Of a DNA stretch of 64,000 bases, positions 17,839 to 26,820 are shown piece by piece. The position numbers and the translations under genes were made by a program. The number at the start of each line of letters is the position of its first letter. Position 1 is the first letter of the stretch. Below the pieces are notes generated by a model. The model saw nothing but the letters and a program-made list of their open reading frames with translations. It ran no database searches and was not told the origin of the DNA. Where the stretch lies: the NCBI GenBank assembly GCA_021801795.1, contig JAJYXR010000004.1, positions 1-64,000 of the forward strand, read 5' to 3'. The stretch comes from Actinomycetes bacterium (GTDB lineage Bacteria; Actinomycetota; Acidimicrobiia; Acidimicrobiales; JAJYXR01).

Positions 17839-19871
17839 CCGTGGAACCCGTCACCGGGGCGCGTTTCGTCTACGACGAGGCCAATCCGCTCGATCCGCTG
17901 GGTGACCTCGAACGGGAAGCCTCGAAAGGCGTCAAGCACAACCGGGCCAAGGTCGGCTCCGCCCGCCCGTCCTCGCTGATCTACACCTACGGACCCGGGT
18001 CGATCATGGATCTGCCGCAGTTCACGATCATGCCGTCCGGCCTCGACGACTGGGACCGCATTTGGGCGCGACGCGACTTTGTACCGCAGATCAACGCACC
18101 CCGGCTGCGTGAGGTCGTGCGGATGCTGCTTCGTTCGCCCGATGTCCAGCTGCGCCCGTTTCCGTGGCAACCGAAAAAGACCAGCATGTCCAGCGAGGGG
18201 AACGACCTCGGGGTCCCCGCTCGGGTGTTTCCCCAGTGGTTGCGCTGCACCGGCTGCGACATGCTCGCCAGCGTCGCCCAGTTCGACTACCGCAACACGC
18301 ATCCCTATCGGACCGATCTCGCCTGCTTCGAGCACACGCGGTGCACCGGTCGCAGCGGCGACCCGAACCGCAAACCCGTTCGCCGCCCGGCAGTCGCCGC
18401 CCGGTACCTGCTCGCCTGCGTGGACGGACATCTGGACGAGTTCCCCTACGACCTGTGGGTGCACCATGGCGCTCACTGCGAGAAGGCCGAGTTTCCCGTC
18501 CTCAAGATGGTGGACCGCACCGCCGGGCGAGGTGCAGCCGCCACCATCATCTGCGCCTCGTGCGGGTCGCCCCGCCCGATGAACGAAGCGCAGGGAGAGG
18601 CCGGCCGATCCAAGCTGCCCCGCTGCCGGGGCCGACATCCACACCTCGACGCGTTCGAACCAGAGGGCTGCGGCAACGAGGTGCGACTGATCCTGGTCGG
18701 CGCCTCGAACCTGTGGTTTCCCGCCACCCACTCAATCATCGTCATGCCTGCATCCACCAGCGAACGCGAGCTCGACCTGGTCGACCAACTCCGCTCCGCG
18801 CTCGGCGACAAGCTCGCCAAGTACGCCGGCAACCTCGACATACTGCGGGATCTGCTCGACGGCAAGGTCGACACCGCCCGCCTCACCGACGCCGCGCTCG
18901 GCGACGCAGTCAACGCCGCCCTGCAGCCGCTGCCGACGCAAGAAGAGCAAGAGCAGCGGATCCGGGAGTGGGATCCCGTCGAACTGCTCGTCCCCGAGTG
19001 GAACTACCTGCAGAGAGATCCGCTCGGGGACCGCCACGAGGACGAGTCGAGCGGGCTCACCCTATCGCGCCGGAACGTGGATCCTGCCATGCCAGCTGGA
19101 ATCTCCCGGGTGCTCGCAGTCGAGCGTCTGCGTAAGGTCAATGCCCTCGTCGGCTTCACCCGCATCGACGACGTCGATCGCGTTGGTGATCTTCCACGGC
19201 GGCTGGCGCCGATCACCCGTAGCGCTCACCCCGCCTGGACCGTCGCCACCGAGGACCGTGGCGAAGGGATCTTCATCCAACTCGACCACGACCTTGTCAG
19301 CCGGTGGGAGGACACAGTTCTCGCATCCGAGATTTGGCGGGCGCATCGGGAAGCACACCGTCGGAACTTCCGCCGCCGGTTCTCCGAAACCGCCAAATAC
19401 GTCGATCCCGACAGCCGCCTCCAGCCACCGCGCTACTGGCTCGTGCACACGCTCGCCCACGTGCTGATCCGCGAGATGGCGATGACCTGCGGCTACTCCG
19501 CGGCCAGCCTCAGCGAGCGTCTCTACGCATGGCCCGAAGCCGATGGGCGACACGCCTCGGCCGGGCTCTTGATCTGCACGACGGCCTCCGACAGTGACGG
19601 TACGCTTGGCGGATTAGTACAGCTCAGCACCCCCGAACGACTCGAGCGCGTCTTCTCCGGCGCTCTCTACCGCGCCACTCGCTGCTCATCGGACCCGGTC
19701 TGCGCCCAGCGCATCCCGCACGACCCCGAAGATTTCCTCCACGGTGCCGCTTGCCACTGCTGCGTGATGGCTTCAGAAACGTCCTGCGAGCGGGCCAACC
19801 GCTTCTTGGACCGGCGATTCCTGGTCAACCTTCCCGGCAGCGAACTCGGGTTCTTCGGGCATGCCGGATGA
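17835..19871 (+). CDS. drmB: DISARM DUF1998 protein DrmB
   Basis: 678 residues from the ATG in the ATGA overlap with drmA. DUF1998 is recognised from the block HTLAHVLIREMAMTCGYS and the C-terminal cysteine set (CSSDPVCAQ ... ACHCCVMASETSCE, about residues 615-650), a presumed zinc site shared with MrfB-like proteins. Other CxxC pairs lie near residue 136 (CTGC) and 240 (CASC). DrmB is the non-catalytic partner of DrmA in the core DISARM complex. The stop overlaps drmC by 11 bp. Confidence 0.93.
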   Translation: MTVEPVTGARFVYDEANPLDPLGDLEREASKGVKHNRAKVGSARPSSLIYTYGPGSIMDLPQFTIMPSGLDDWDRIWARRDFVPQINAPRLREVVRMLLRSPDVQLRPFPWQPKKTSMSSEGNDLGVPARVFPQWLRCTGCDMLASVAQFDYRNTHPYRTDLACFEHTRCTGRSGDPNRKPVRRPAVAARYLLACVDGHLDEFPYDLWVHHGAHCEKAEFPVLKMVDRTAGRGAAATIICASCGSPRPMNEAQGEAGRSKLPRCRGRHPHLDAFEPEGCGNEVRLILVGASNLWFPATHSIIVMPASTSERELDLVDQLRSALGDKLAKYAGNLDILRDLLDGKVDTARLTDAALGDAVNAALQPLPTQEEQEQRIREWDPVELLVPEWNYLQRDPLGDRHEDESSGLTLSRRNVDPAMPAGISRVLAVERLRKVNALVGFTRIDDVDRVGDLPRRLAPITRSAHPAWTVATEDRGEGIFIQLDHDLVSRWEDTVLASEIWRAHREAHRRNFRRRFSETAKYVDPDSRLQPPRYWLVHTLAHVLIREMAMTCGYSAASLSERLYAWPEADGRHASAGLLICTTASDSDGTLGGLVQLSTPERLERVFSGALYRATRCSSDPVCAQRIPHDPEDFLHGAACHCCVMASETSCERANRFLDRRFLVNLPGSELGFFGHAG

Positions 19872-20595
19872 CGCCGCGGCAGCGAGCGAGCTTGGCCGCT
19901 TGCTCACCGCGACCGAAGCGACGGAGCTCACCGAGCGGCTCGCCGACAACGACACGCTGACTGCCGCGCTCCAGGCCATCGCGCCTGGTCGCCGGCCTCA
20001 AGTCCGAGCACTGCTAGAAGCCATCGGGCTCCCGGCACCAGCGTTGTCGGTGTTGCACGCCATCCGAGGAGCGCGGTCGGTTCGCTCCGGCATCGACCTG
20101 TTATGGACCATGCCAGGACATCTTGCCCAAAGCGGTCCGCTCACCGCGTCCGTCCCGTACCTCGTCGACAACGCTCGAACCTCTATCACGTGCTCGACCT
20201 TCAACTTCCAGCGATCCTCGGGCATGTGGGAAGCATTACAACGCGCCGCCACGCGGCCGGAAATTGAGATGCGGATCTACGTGGACACCCAGGCAGCTGA
20301 CCTCGAGCCGAAGCCCTGGTCGCCCACCACGGCCGAGATCGCTAAACACCTACAGCCAGGCACCATCCTTCGCACCAAGCTTTTCGACGGCAACTACGTT
20401 CGTAACCACGCGAAGTTTCTCGCTATCGACCACCGCTTCCTGCTTGTCACCAGCGCCAATCTCTCCTGGAGCGCCGAGCATGGCAATGTCGAGTTCGGTG
20501 TGCTCATCGACAACCCGAACATCGCCGAAGCCGTCGAACGCGAACTGCAAGACACGGAACCGCTCCTGTACGAGCGGGTGCAATCGTTGAGGTAG
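19861..20595 (+). CDS. drmC: DISARM phospholipase-D-like nuclease DrmC
   Basis: 244 residues, ATG at 19861 within the end of drmB. It carries one PLD/HKD motif, NHAKFLAID...SANLSWSAEHGNVE, at about residues 181-212, with the usual N (SAN) and E/N partners, so the active site may form from two subunits as in small PLD nucleases. The N-terminal 75 residues are a helical extension. DrmC is found in class 1 and class 2 DISARM but was reported not to be essential in the tested system. Gene order D-MI-A-B-C is the standard class 1 arrangement, and nothing appears truncated. Confidence 0.92.
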   Translation: MPDDAAAASELGRLLTATEATELTERLADNDTLTAALQAIAPGRRPQVRALLEAIGLPAPALSVLHAIRGARSVRSGIDLLWTMPGHLAQSGPLTASVPYLVDNARTSITCSTFNFQRSSGMWEALQRAATRPEIEMRIYVDTQAADLEPKPWSPTTAEIAKHLQPGTILRTKLFDGNYVRNHAKFLAIDHRFLLVTSANLSWSAEHGNVEFGVLIDNPNIAEAVERELQDTEPLLYERVQSLR

Positions 20596-21167
20596 CCAGC
20601 ATATAGAGACTCGATCAGATGAACCTCATGCTCCGTCGTCAGGCACTAACCAGATCCCCCCTGGATGGCACGTCCTCCAGACGGAATCCCTTCCCAAGGC
20701 GCCGATCAGTTGGCGCCAGGACAATCTACGGGCACGCCCAAGTGCCAGGCTTTGACGATGGTCCATAGGGTGCCTCGCTCGCTTCCCGCAGCACGCCCAG
20801 TGTGGATCGAAGCTCAGTTCGCGAACATCGGGGCGTTGCTTCAGGCATGGCCCCATCGCAGCGTGGAGCCTCTCAACAACCTCCGCCACCATTTCATCGT
20901 CGAGAGCCAGGGAGGCGTCATGCCCATTCTTGGGTTGCCGTAACATGCGAGGCCCGTCAGGCTTGCGCGCTGTAGGGAAGTTGCTCGCACAGGTAATGCC
21001 ACTGCTGGCGCTCCAGGTGTCAGCCCGGCAGCAACGGATCACCTCAATCTCGATGCCTCTCGATCGGGTGTGCGTCCTTGCCACCCGCGCACCTAGTGGC
21101 GGCAAGGGCAGCCGAAGCCACCCCTGCCGCCACAGGAGCCTTAACCTCCAGCTGCTTGGCCCCCAGC
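20596..21167. other. Intergenic region after DISARM, possible 106-residue ORF
   Basis: No recognised gene. A minus-strand frame from ATG 20946 to 20626 (106 residues, starting MLRQPKNGHDASLALDDEM) is the best candidate but has no ribosome binding site or domain, and a plus-strand frame at 20665-20943 is equally open. Either could be a decayed mobile-element fragment marking the junction between the DISARM operon and the recombinase region. I found no terminator hairpin with a T-run after drmC. Confidence 0.3.
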
Positions 21168-21716
21168 TCAGAGCTGGACGAGCGGACCAAACAGGGTGAA
21201 CTGCTCTGGCCAGTAGCTACGCGCCGTGTTACGGGGGTAGCCATCGGTGACCACCGTCACGTTCTGCCCGAAGTCCTCCGGAGCAGTGAGTGCGATGGCC
21301 ACGAGCGTCGCGTCGCAGCGACCCGGTATCACAGGGCTCCCTGGCGCCTCGGCGGTGATGATCACCCGATCGGTCCTCAGAGCGTCACAGGCCGCCCAGG
21401 ACAGCTCGATAGCCTCGAGGAAGGGACTCGGGATGACGAGGCGCAGTGCCGGAGTCCCGTCGGCCGGTTGGAACCACACTGAGCTGGCAGAGCGGTGCTC
21501 GGTGAACCGGTACGCCCTTCCGTAGGCATACGAGAGCGTCGGGTCCGCCTCGGGCATCATGCCCGAGAGCGTCTGGCGAATCACCCTTCCACCGAGCTCT
21601 GCGAGCCGAGCCCGCAGTGGGTCGCCAATGTAGAGCTCGCATTCAGCCTCGGTCGGTTCGTCGCACGGATCACCCTCGAAGTCGAGAGCACACTCCTCTG
21701 TGCTGATGATGGTCAT
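21168..21716 (-). CDS. Hypothetical protein, 182 residues
   Basis: Start ATG at 21716 is supported by AGAAAGGA ending a few bases upstream; the open frame continues further but without a better start. The N-terminus is acidic and cysteine-containing (about residues 8-30), and the rest alternates short strands and helices. There is no signal peptide, membrane segment or motif that I recognise. It lies alone between DISARM and the HTH-array integrase on the integrase strand, with about 200 bp of non-coding DNA on its 5' side, so it is probably cargo of the integrative element. Function unknown. Confidence 0.6.
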   Translation of the reverse strand: MTIISTEECALDFEGDPCDEPTEAECELYIGDPLRARLAELGGRVIRQTLSGMMPEADPTLSYAYGRAYRFTEHRSASSVWFQPADGTPALRLVIPSPFLEAIELSWAACDALRTDRVIITAEAPGSPVIPGRCDATLVAIALTAPEDFGQNVTVVTDGYPRNTARSYWPEQFTLFGPLVQL

Positions 21717-21923
21717 GGCATTTCCTTTCTGTCTGGTGCCGGTGCGTTTCACCGGTACCAGGGGCGCGGCCGGGACGCAGCGGACACTCCAGATTTCACC
21801 GAGGAGATGTCGCTCAGCGAGGCCAGGATCGACAGTCGTCATCGTTCCTGGCCGAAAGGGCCTCATCAGCGAGTAAGCCGCGCAGATTCTCGGCAGAACG
21901 ACAACTCCCCGCGCAACCGAAGG

Positions 21924-24335
21924 CTACCGAGAGGTGTTCTTCCGATCGCCGAAGAACTCGGCGTACTGCCCCGCCACGCTCGGATGGTAGTAATTCTTCG
22001 TATATGCCATGGTCGTATAGCTGACCTTCACACAGGGCACTCGCGCATACGAACAGAACTGCTTTGCTCTCGCGGACGACACTCCCCAGATGCGGGCCAG
22101 GTCGTCATGGGTCAGGTAGCCCGATACCTCCTCGATCGTTCCCTCACGGCACTCGCGCGATCCGTGCAGGTAGCTGTCGATCGACTCTGGGTCGATGTAC
22201 CAAGAGGGCTTCATGCGCCCTGGCAGCTCTTTGGCCCGAAGCAGACCGAGGCGGCAGGCGATGCTGATTTCCGCTCTGTCGCGGCCGATCCTCTCGGCCA
22301 CCTCGCGGGCGCTCAGCCAGCCCGGAGGTGGCTGGAGGCGGTCGCGCTCAGCAGCAATCGATTCGGCTTCAATCCACGATCGACCAAGTGCCGTGCGCTC
22401 ACGCAGCTCGCAGGCAGGATCTTCAAGGAGCCGCAGGAGCTGCTCATGATCCATGCCTAGCTCCTTCGCTGCGGCGGCCTTCGAGACGTATCCCCGAGGG
22501 GCACGCCGGAGCCGCATCTCCATACGCAGCGAGGACTCGGTGATCTGCCAGGCCCCGCTCACCTTGCTCCCGACGAGCCGACCTGATGCCAGCAGCTCGA
22601 GCACGTGAGACTCGCTGCGCTTCAGCCGGCGTGCGGTCTCGGCGACGGTGAGAAACCGACGTCGCTCTGAGAGTGCCGTCACGTCCTCTTCGGCGCACCA
22701 CCAGCGTTGCCCCACCTTCTTCGCTCGCAGCGTACCGGAATGGACGGCTTTCATCACCGTTTCCCTCGCCCATCCCAGACGCCGCATAACCTCAGGAACC
22801 TCGAGGTAGTCCTCCGGAGGCGTGTGCACGCAGGAGCGGATCTGATCGGCCTGGGAGGCCAAGATGTACTTTCTCAGCTGGCAGCCGGGGAGTCGTACCG
22901 CCTCGATCCCTCGCTTGACGAGCTCGGCGTCGTAGCGTGCAGGGCTCAGACCTATGGCTTCCCGAGCGTCGCTCACGAGCACATAGGACTGCGCCGGATC
23001 CCTATCAGCCCTCTCGATCAGCTCCCCGATGTCCTTTTGCACCGCAGTCGCGATCACGGCGTCGGGATCTCCATAGCGCCGCTGGTATCTGCTCCTGCTC
23101 GTGGGGTTGACCCCTGCCTCGCGTGCACCGCGTACCCGCGAGTGACCGACATAGGCGTTCAGGTCTCCTTCGGTCACGCCATCGTGGCCGACCACCTGGG
23201 AAGCGACGTGGGAGATCAGCGATGCCCGCAGATGGTGCATCGTCACCTTTGCCTCGAGCGCATCCCCTCCGTTCTGTGCTATCGGGTCAGGCCAGAGTCC
23301 CGCTGCTCGCGCGGCCTCCTGAAAGATCTTCCGGAGCTTCGGTAGGATCCCGAGTCCGCCAGCAGGACCACGGAAGACGAGGGTCTCCGGCGTACGGCCC
23401 TCAGGTGGGATCACGTCGATCCGGCTCCTGAGTATGGTCGTCACCTGAGCAGCGACTCTGATCGTCCGGAGCGACGCATCCTCCTTGACCCCAGGGATGA
23501 CGCCACGCTCGTCGGCATCAGGGTGGGACACCCCGGATCCGGCCTGGCAGGCGATGGTCACGGTCTGCGTGTCCAGATCGATCGCGCCAACGGTCAACCC
23601 GGCGACCTCGCCCTCGCGCGCCCCGGTCATGTAGAGGACGTCATAGATGTCGCGCCAGTGTGGTGGGACGAACGAGCGAAATCGCAGGTACTCCTCGGGG
23701 CTCCACGCGGCGAGATCCGGATCCGCGACAGCCGAGCGACGTGCCGTGGATCGAGCTGCCACGATGCCGCCATCGCGTCCCCCGCGAGCGGGGTTGTCGG
23801 GAGAGCGCTGGAGGCGTCCCGGAGCGTCGTGGCGCCAGTACTCGATCATCCGATAGAGGATGGACCGTGCCGCCATCGCGGTCTTGGGCGCGTAGTGGTG
23901 CTCGAGTATCAGGCGGTCCACCCACGCCTGGATCTCGTTCGCCGAGATGCCGCGGATCTCGCCAGAAAACGCCGGAAGGATGTGCTTTTGGGCAACGTAG
24001 CGCTCGTGGCGCACGGTCGCCTTTCGGCGGACTCGCCGCTCCCTATGCGCCATGTAGGGATCCAGTATGTCGGCCAGGCGGGCGCTCTCGCTGCTGCACG
24101 CACTCAGTCCTCCGTCGGTGGCAGCGCGATGTGGAACGAGGTCAGCGGTGCCCTGTCCGCGGCGGATCCGCCGGTCGATCTCGATCGCTACGGCTTCGGC
24201 GTCCTCGTAGTGGTCATAGGTGCCATAGTTGATCTGCTTTCCGCCCCGGTAGGATGGCTTCTGGACACGGAACCGCCCGCTGGGCCGCTGAGAGACTCCC
24301 GGATAGGGGTGCTTCGAGCTGTAGCGCTTACTCAT
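21924..24335 (-). CDS. Tyrosine recombinase with C-terminal array of helix-turn-helix domains
   Basis: 803 residues from ATG 24335. Residues 1-60 hold an Arm-type DNA-binding segment (RFRVQKPSYRGGKQINYGTY), about 85-175 a core-binding domain, and about 205-430 the catalytic domain: R240 (TGAREGEV), HHLR at 367-370, H398 (VGHSR) and tyrosine Y417 or Y421 (RYQRRYG). After this follow about six units of roughly 45 residues, each resembling an excisionase/MerR-type HTH_17 (near 452-500, 509-555, 561-603, 615-660, 672-720 and 737-780), for example YLEVPEVMRRLGWARETVMK. Phage-type integrases are usually 350-450 residues, so this is about twice normal length. The array may bind several att-site repeats and replace a separate excisionase. 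The start overlaps the upstream HTH gene by 8 bp. Confidence 0.85.
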   Translation of the reverse strand: MSKRYSSKHPYPGVSQRPSGRFRVQKPSYRGGKQINYGTYDHYEDAEAVAIEIDRRIRRGQGTADLVPHRAATDGGLSACSSESARLADILDPYMAHRERRVRRKATVRHERYVAQKHILPAFSGEIRGISANEIQAWVDRLILEHHYAPKTAMAARSILYRMIEYWRHDAPGRLQRSPDNPARGGRDGGIVAARSTARRSAVADPDLAAWSPEEYLRFRSFVPPHWRDIYDVLYMTGAREGEVAGLTVGAIDLDTQTVTIACQAGSGVSHPDADERGVIPGVKEDASLRTIRVAAQVTTILRSRIDVIPPEGRTPETLVFRGPAGGLGILPKLRKIFQEAARAAGLWPDPIAQNGGDALEAKVTMHHLRASLISHVASQVVGHDGVTEGDLNAYVGHSRVRGAREAGVNPTSRSRYQRRYGDPDAVIATAVQKDIGELIERADRDPAQSYVLVSDAREAIGLSPARYDAELVKRGIEAVRLPGCQLRKYILASQADQIRSCVHTPPEDYLEVPEVMRRLGWARETVMKAVHSGTLRAKKVGQRWWCAEEDVTALSERRRFLTVAETARRLKRSESHVLELLASGRLVGSKVSGAWQITESSLRMEMRLRRAPRGYVSKAAAAKELGMDHEQLLRLLEDPACELRERTALGRSWIEAESIAAERDRLQPPPGWLSAREVAERIGRDRAEISIACRLGLLRAKELPGRMKPSWYIDPESIDSYLHGSRECREGTIEEVSGYLTHDDLARIWGVSSARAKQFCSYARVPCVKVSYTTMAYTKNYYHPSVAGQYAEFFGDRKNTSR

Positions 24336-24741
24336 GGTATGCCCCGTCGCGGGTGTCGAGGGTCTCCCGGAGCAATGCCTCGAACCGGCCGAGACTCTGC
24401 TCGGCTGCCTCGGCACGAGCCAGCGCGCCGAGCAGATCAGCCCGGAGGTGAGCGATCTCTTCGGCCTGGGTGGCGATAATCCGCAGGAGCCCGGTCTCGC
24501 CAGGTCGCTCCTCGGCACATACCCTCCGCTCTTGGCGCGTCGCAGCCGTTGGCTTATCGAGGAGGTCGGCTGCCGCGAGATCGCCGACGGGTACGAGCCA
24601 GGGGGCGTTCGACGTCGCTCCGGCTCGTCGGGCACCGGGGAACGCCCCCTCGCGCAGCCGGCGCTTGATCGTGTCCAGGGATCGGCCCGTCATAGCGGAC
24701 GCCTCGGAGAGTGGTACCAGGTGATCAGTGCGGTATGCCAT
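24328..24741 (-). CDS. Small HTH (excisionase-like) DNA-binding protein
   Basis: 137 residues from ATG 24741. Residues 5-35 (LVPLSEASAMTGRSLDTIKR) form a helix-turn-helix like those of excisionases and like the units in the downstream integrase. Residues about 75-130 (IIATQAEEIAHLRADLLGAL) are predicted coiled coil, suggesting dimerisation. The stop TAA overlaps the integrase start by 8 bp, so the two are co-expressed. A role as recombination directionality factor or integrase regulator is inferred. The longer open frame upstream has no better start; the Shine-Dalgarno at the chosen ATG is weak. Confidence 0.65.
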   Translation of the reverse strand: MAYRTDHLVPLSEASAMTGRSLDTIKRRLREGAFPGARRAGATSNAPWLVPVGDLAAADLLDKPTAATRQERRVCAEERPGETGLLRIIATQAEEIAHLRADLLGALARAEAAEQSLGRFEALLRETLDTRDGAYHE

Positions 24742-25137
24742 GCATGGTGGGCGAGCTGGTGCGCACCGTGCACTCTCTCGTGACCCGCAAGCGGCGTCCG
24801 ATACTGCCTGGGCGGCAGGGCTTGCCCGCGAGCAAGCTCCGGGCGCTTGCCCCAGCACGGCACCTCGAGAGCTGGAGCAGATGCCCAGGTCAGCGCATAG
24901 CAGACCCCGCTCGCATTTCGGAGCTGGTTGACACAGACAAACATCGGTCTGCCGCACCTTCGTGCGCGTCGGCCCTGGTGAGAGCCGTGCCCTACCTGCT
25001 CCCCGATGTCGAGGTGGGCCCCGCGAGCAAACATTCGAGCATGAATGGAGGCATCGGTTGGCCGGTCGAGGCATCGTGCCGGGGCATGCCCCAGCACGAT
25101 GCCACCTCGAATCTGCGAACCGTGCCGCTGGCTGGGA
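24742..25137. other. Non-coding region with palindromes and repeats
   Basis: No gene is supported in these 396 bp. It contains a 34-bp imperfect palindrome (25070-25103), a shorter inverted pair gcttgc/gcaagc near 24820-24837, and two copies of tgccccagcacg (24848-24859 and 25087-25098), each followed within a few bases by cacctcga. The density of dyads between two recombinase operons suggests recombinase or regulator binding sites, or an attachment site. Confidence 0.5.
25070..25103. repeat. 34-bp palindrome, candidate recombinase site
   Basis: ggcatcgtgc (25070-25079) pairs with gcacgatgcc (25094-25103) around the perfect 12-bp palindrome ggggcatgcccc (25081-25092); only the C/A pair at 25080/25093 breaks the symmetry. 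It lies 35 bp after the stop of the second recombinase gene. No T-run follows, so it does not look like a simple terminator. Possible core site, regulator operator or small hairpin. Confidence 0.6.
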
Positions 25138-26145
25138 TTATGCATCGCCGTCGCCCCCAAACACGCGCCGGTGCGCCTCCACGAGATCCGCCCAACTGAC
25201 GTGGGTGTAGCGATCGGTCACCTCGGCGGGCGCGTGACCGGCATAGGCGCGGGCCACCCGGATCCCGGCCACACGCTCGATGTCGGTGATGGTGGTGTGT
25301 CGGATCCAGTGCATCGATACCCCGAGCGCCGCAGCCCAGGGGAGCTCGGCGTGCACTCGGGCGAACAGGCGCTCGATCCGGCGGCGAGTGAGGGGGTGAC
25401 CGTCGCTGTATCGCAGCACACGATCCTCCGGGTCCCTCGCTCCCCTGTCCCGAGCGTGGCTATCGAGGGCCGCGACCAGTTCACAGCTCGCAGGCACGTC
25501 CCGCTCGTCACCGTTTTTCTCGACCAGGTGAACCGCACCGCGCCTTGGGTCGAGGTCCTGGACGCGCAGTGACAGCAGACCGCCTCGGCGAGCGGCGGTC
25601 TCACGTGCGATCCACAGGATCAGCTCGTCTAGTGCAGGATCGTTCGAGGTGGCGACGGCCACCTCGAAGAGCTCAGCCAGTTCGGTGGCCTCGAGATCGC
25701 GGCGGGTCGATCGGGGGCGGCGCGGGCGATGGAGGTCGGCCGCGGGCGACACCGCTACATGCCCAGCCAGCACCGCCTGGTGGTACAGGAGCCGGAGCGC
25801 CCCGACGAGATGCTCGCCCGCTCCACGGCCATCGCGCGCTCGACGGTCCGCGGAGGCCTCGATTATCCGCTGCTGAACCAGCACCGCGAGGTCCTGACCA
25901 GTGATGGCATCGAGCGACCGGTCACCGATGCGGACCGCTGCCCACTCGAGGGCTGGTGCGTATACCGTCCGGGTGGCACGAGAGCACGCTGCCAGCGCCT
26001 CGGGCACGAACGCAGCCACGGTCGGCACGGTGCGCGCCTCCTGCGGTGCCACCTCTTCCCGTAGGGCAGCCACCTCTAGCCGCAGTGCCGCCAGCTCGGC
26101 CCTCCAGCCCTCGAGCGCGGTCATGACGCTGTCCATGTCGCTCAT
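25138..26145 (-). CDS. XerC/D-like tyrosine recombinase
   Basis: 335 residues, ATG at 26145 overlapping the stop of the AbrB-like gene as ATGA. Residues 9-33 are a predicted coiled coil (LAALRLEVAALREEVA), about 45-135 the SAM-like core-binding domain and 150-335 the catalytic domain. Catalytic residues are visible: R186 or R187 (ETAARRGGLLSLR), K210 in the beta-hairpin (VEKNGDER), H279-x-x-R282 (HWIRHT), H304 (YAGHAP) and the nucleophile Y313 (DRYTHVS). The enzyme should cut and rejoin DNA through a 3'-phosphotyrosine. It is a distant paralogue of the recombinase at 28126 and shares its paired organisation. Confidence 0.88.
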   Translation of the reverse strand: MSDMDSVMTALEGWRAELAALRLEVAALREEVAPQEARTVPTVAAFVPEALAACSRATRTVYAPALEWAAVRIGDRSLDAITGQDLAVLVQQRIIEASADRRARDGRGAGEHLVGALRLLYHQAVLAGHVAVSPAADLHRPRRPRSTRRDLEATELAELFEVAVATSNDPALDELILWIARETAARRGGLLSLRVQDLDPRRGAVHLVEKNGDERDVPASCELVAALDSHARDRGARDPEDRVLRYSDGHPLTRRRIERLFARVHAELPWAAALGVSMHWIRHTTITDIERVAGIRVARAYAGHAPAEVTDRYTHVSWADLVEAHRRVFGGDGDA

Positions 26146-26579
26146 GGCAGCCCCCCGTGTATCCACCTCATGATCGCTGTGCCCGCCGCCTGAGCGGCGA
26201 TCAGATTCAGAGCCTTGGCGTCAGCGGTGGCCAGCACCACGACTCTGCTGCCTGGCTCCAGGCCGGCCAGGTGCCGGACGCCGAGCGGGATGAAGAGCCG
26301 GCAGCGACCGTCCAGTCGAAGCGTCATGCGACCACCCGGTACGGCCTGACGGACCACTATGCCCATAGCAGCGGCACGGACGCTGACCGTCGCCCCCGCC
26401 TGCCAGGCAGCGCCCAGCGCAGCGAGGGGCAGGCGCCCTCGGCCGTCGACACACGCCACGGCGAGGCAGCCCGCAGCGGGGAGACCCTCCACCGGGTCGT
26501 CGTCGCGGTGGCCCGGTGCTGCCGTCATAGCGCTGGCGGGCCACCGATCGGCCCGGCGGGCTAGTCGTGGTGCTTCCAT
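26142..26579 (-). CDS. Tandem AbrB/SpoVT-like DNA-binding protein
   Basis: About 145 residues if translation begins at ATG 26579; a GTG at 26627 lies upstream of the predicted transcription start and is less likely. Two AbrB-like beta segments are seen, CVDGRGRLPLAALG and LRLDGRCRLFIPLGVRHLAG, each about 40 residues. A single polypeptide therefore could mimic the AbrB dimer. The stop overlaps the recombinase start as ATGA, so it probably binds DNA near the recombination site or represses the recombinase. A second copy of this arrangement occurs at 29160-29615. Confidence 0.6.
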   Translation of the reverse strand: MEAPRLARRADRWPASAMTAAPGHRDDDPVEGLPAAGCLAVACVDGRGRLPLAALGAAWQAGATVSVRAAAMGIVVRQAVPGGRMTLRLDGRCRLFIPLGVRHLAGLEPGSRVVVLATADAKALNLIAAQAAGTAIMRWIHGGLP

Positions 26580-26820
26580 ACCCACCAATCTGGCTGGGTG
26601 GGGTTGCGGGGAATCATAACTTAACACCTAGGCCGCACGCGCTATCCAGGCGAAGACAATGTGTAGTGGCCTGCTGGTATCTTGATGGCCCTGGAATTTA
26701 CGTGTTACCGCAGGTAGTAGTATTTCCAGGACAACTCAAGATGTCGGGTGCGCGTCACCAGCCAGCCAGCCCGTTAAACCCTTGTGAGCCCACCGCAGCG
26801 CGCGCGAATAATATGTGAGT
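26580..26820. promoter_or_regulatory. Divergent promoter region between AbrB-like and HTH-rich genes
   Basis: On the minus strand a TATGAT -10 box lies at 26618-26613, giving a start near 26606 for the AbrB-recombinase operon. On the plus strand TAATAT at 26809-26814 is followed by six bases and ATG 26821, a leaderless arrangement. An inverted repeat, cctggaa (26690-26696) with ttccagg (26724-26730), lies between and could be an operator. -35 boxes are weak in both directions. Confidence 0.5.

Noticed and set aside
24742..25137. CRISPR array
   Set aside because: The repeats here are few, unequal and palindromic without regular spacers; no cas gene is present anywhere in the window.
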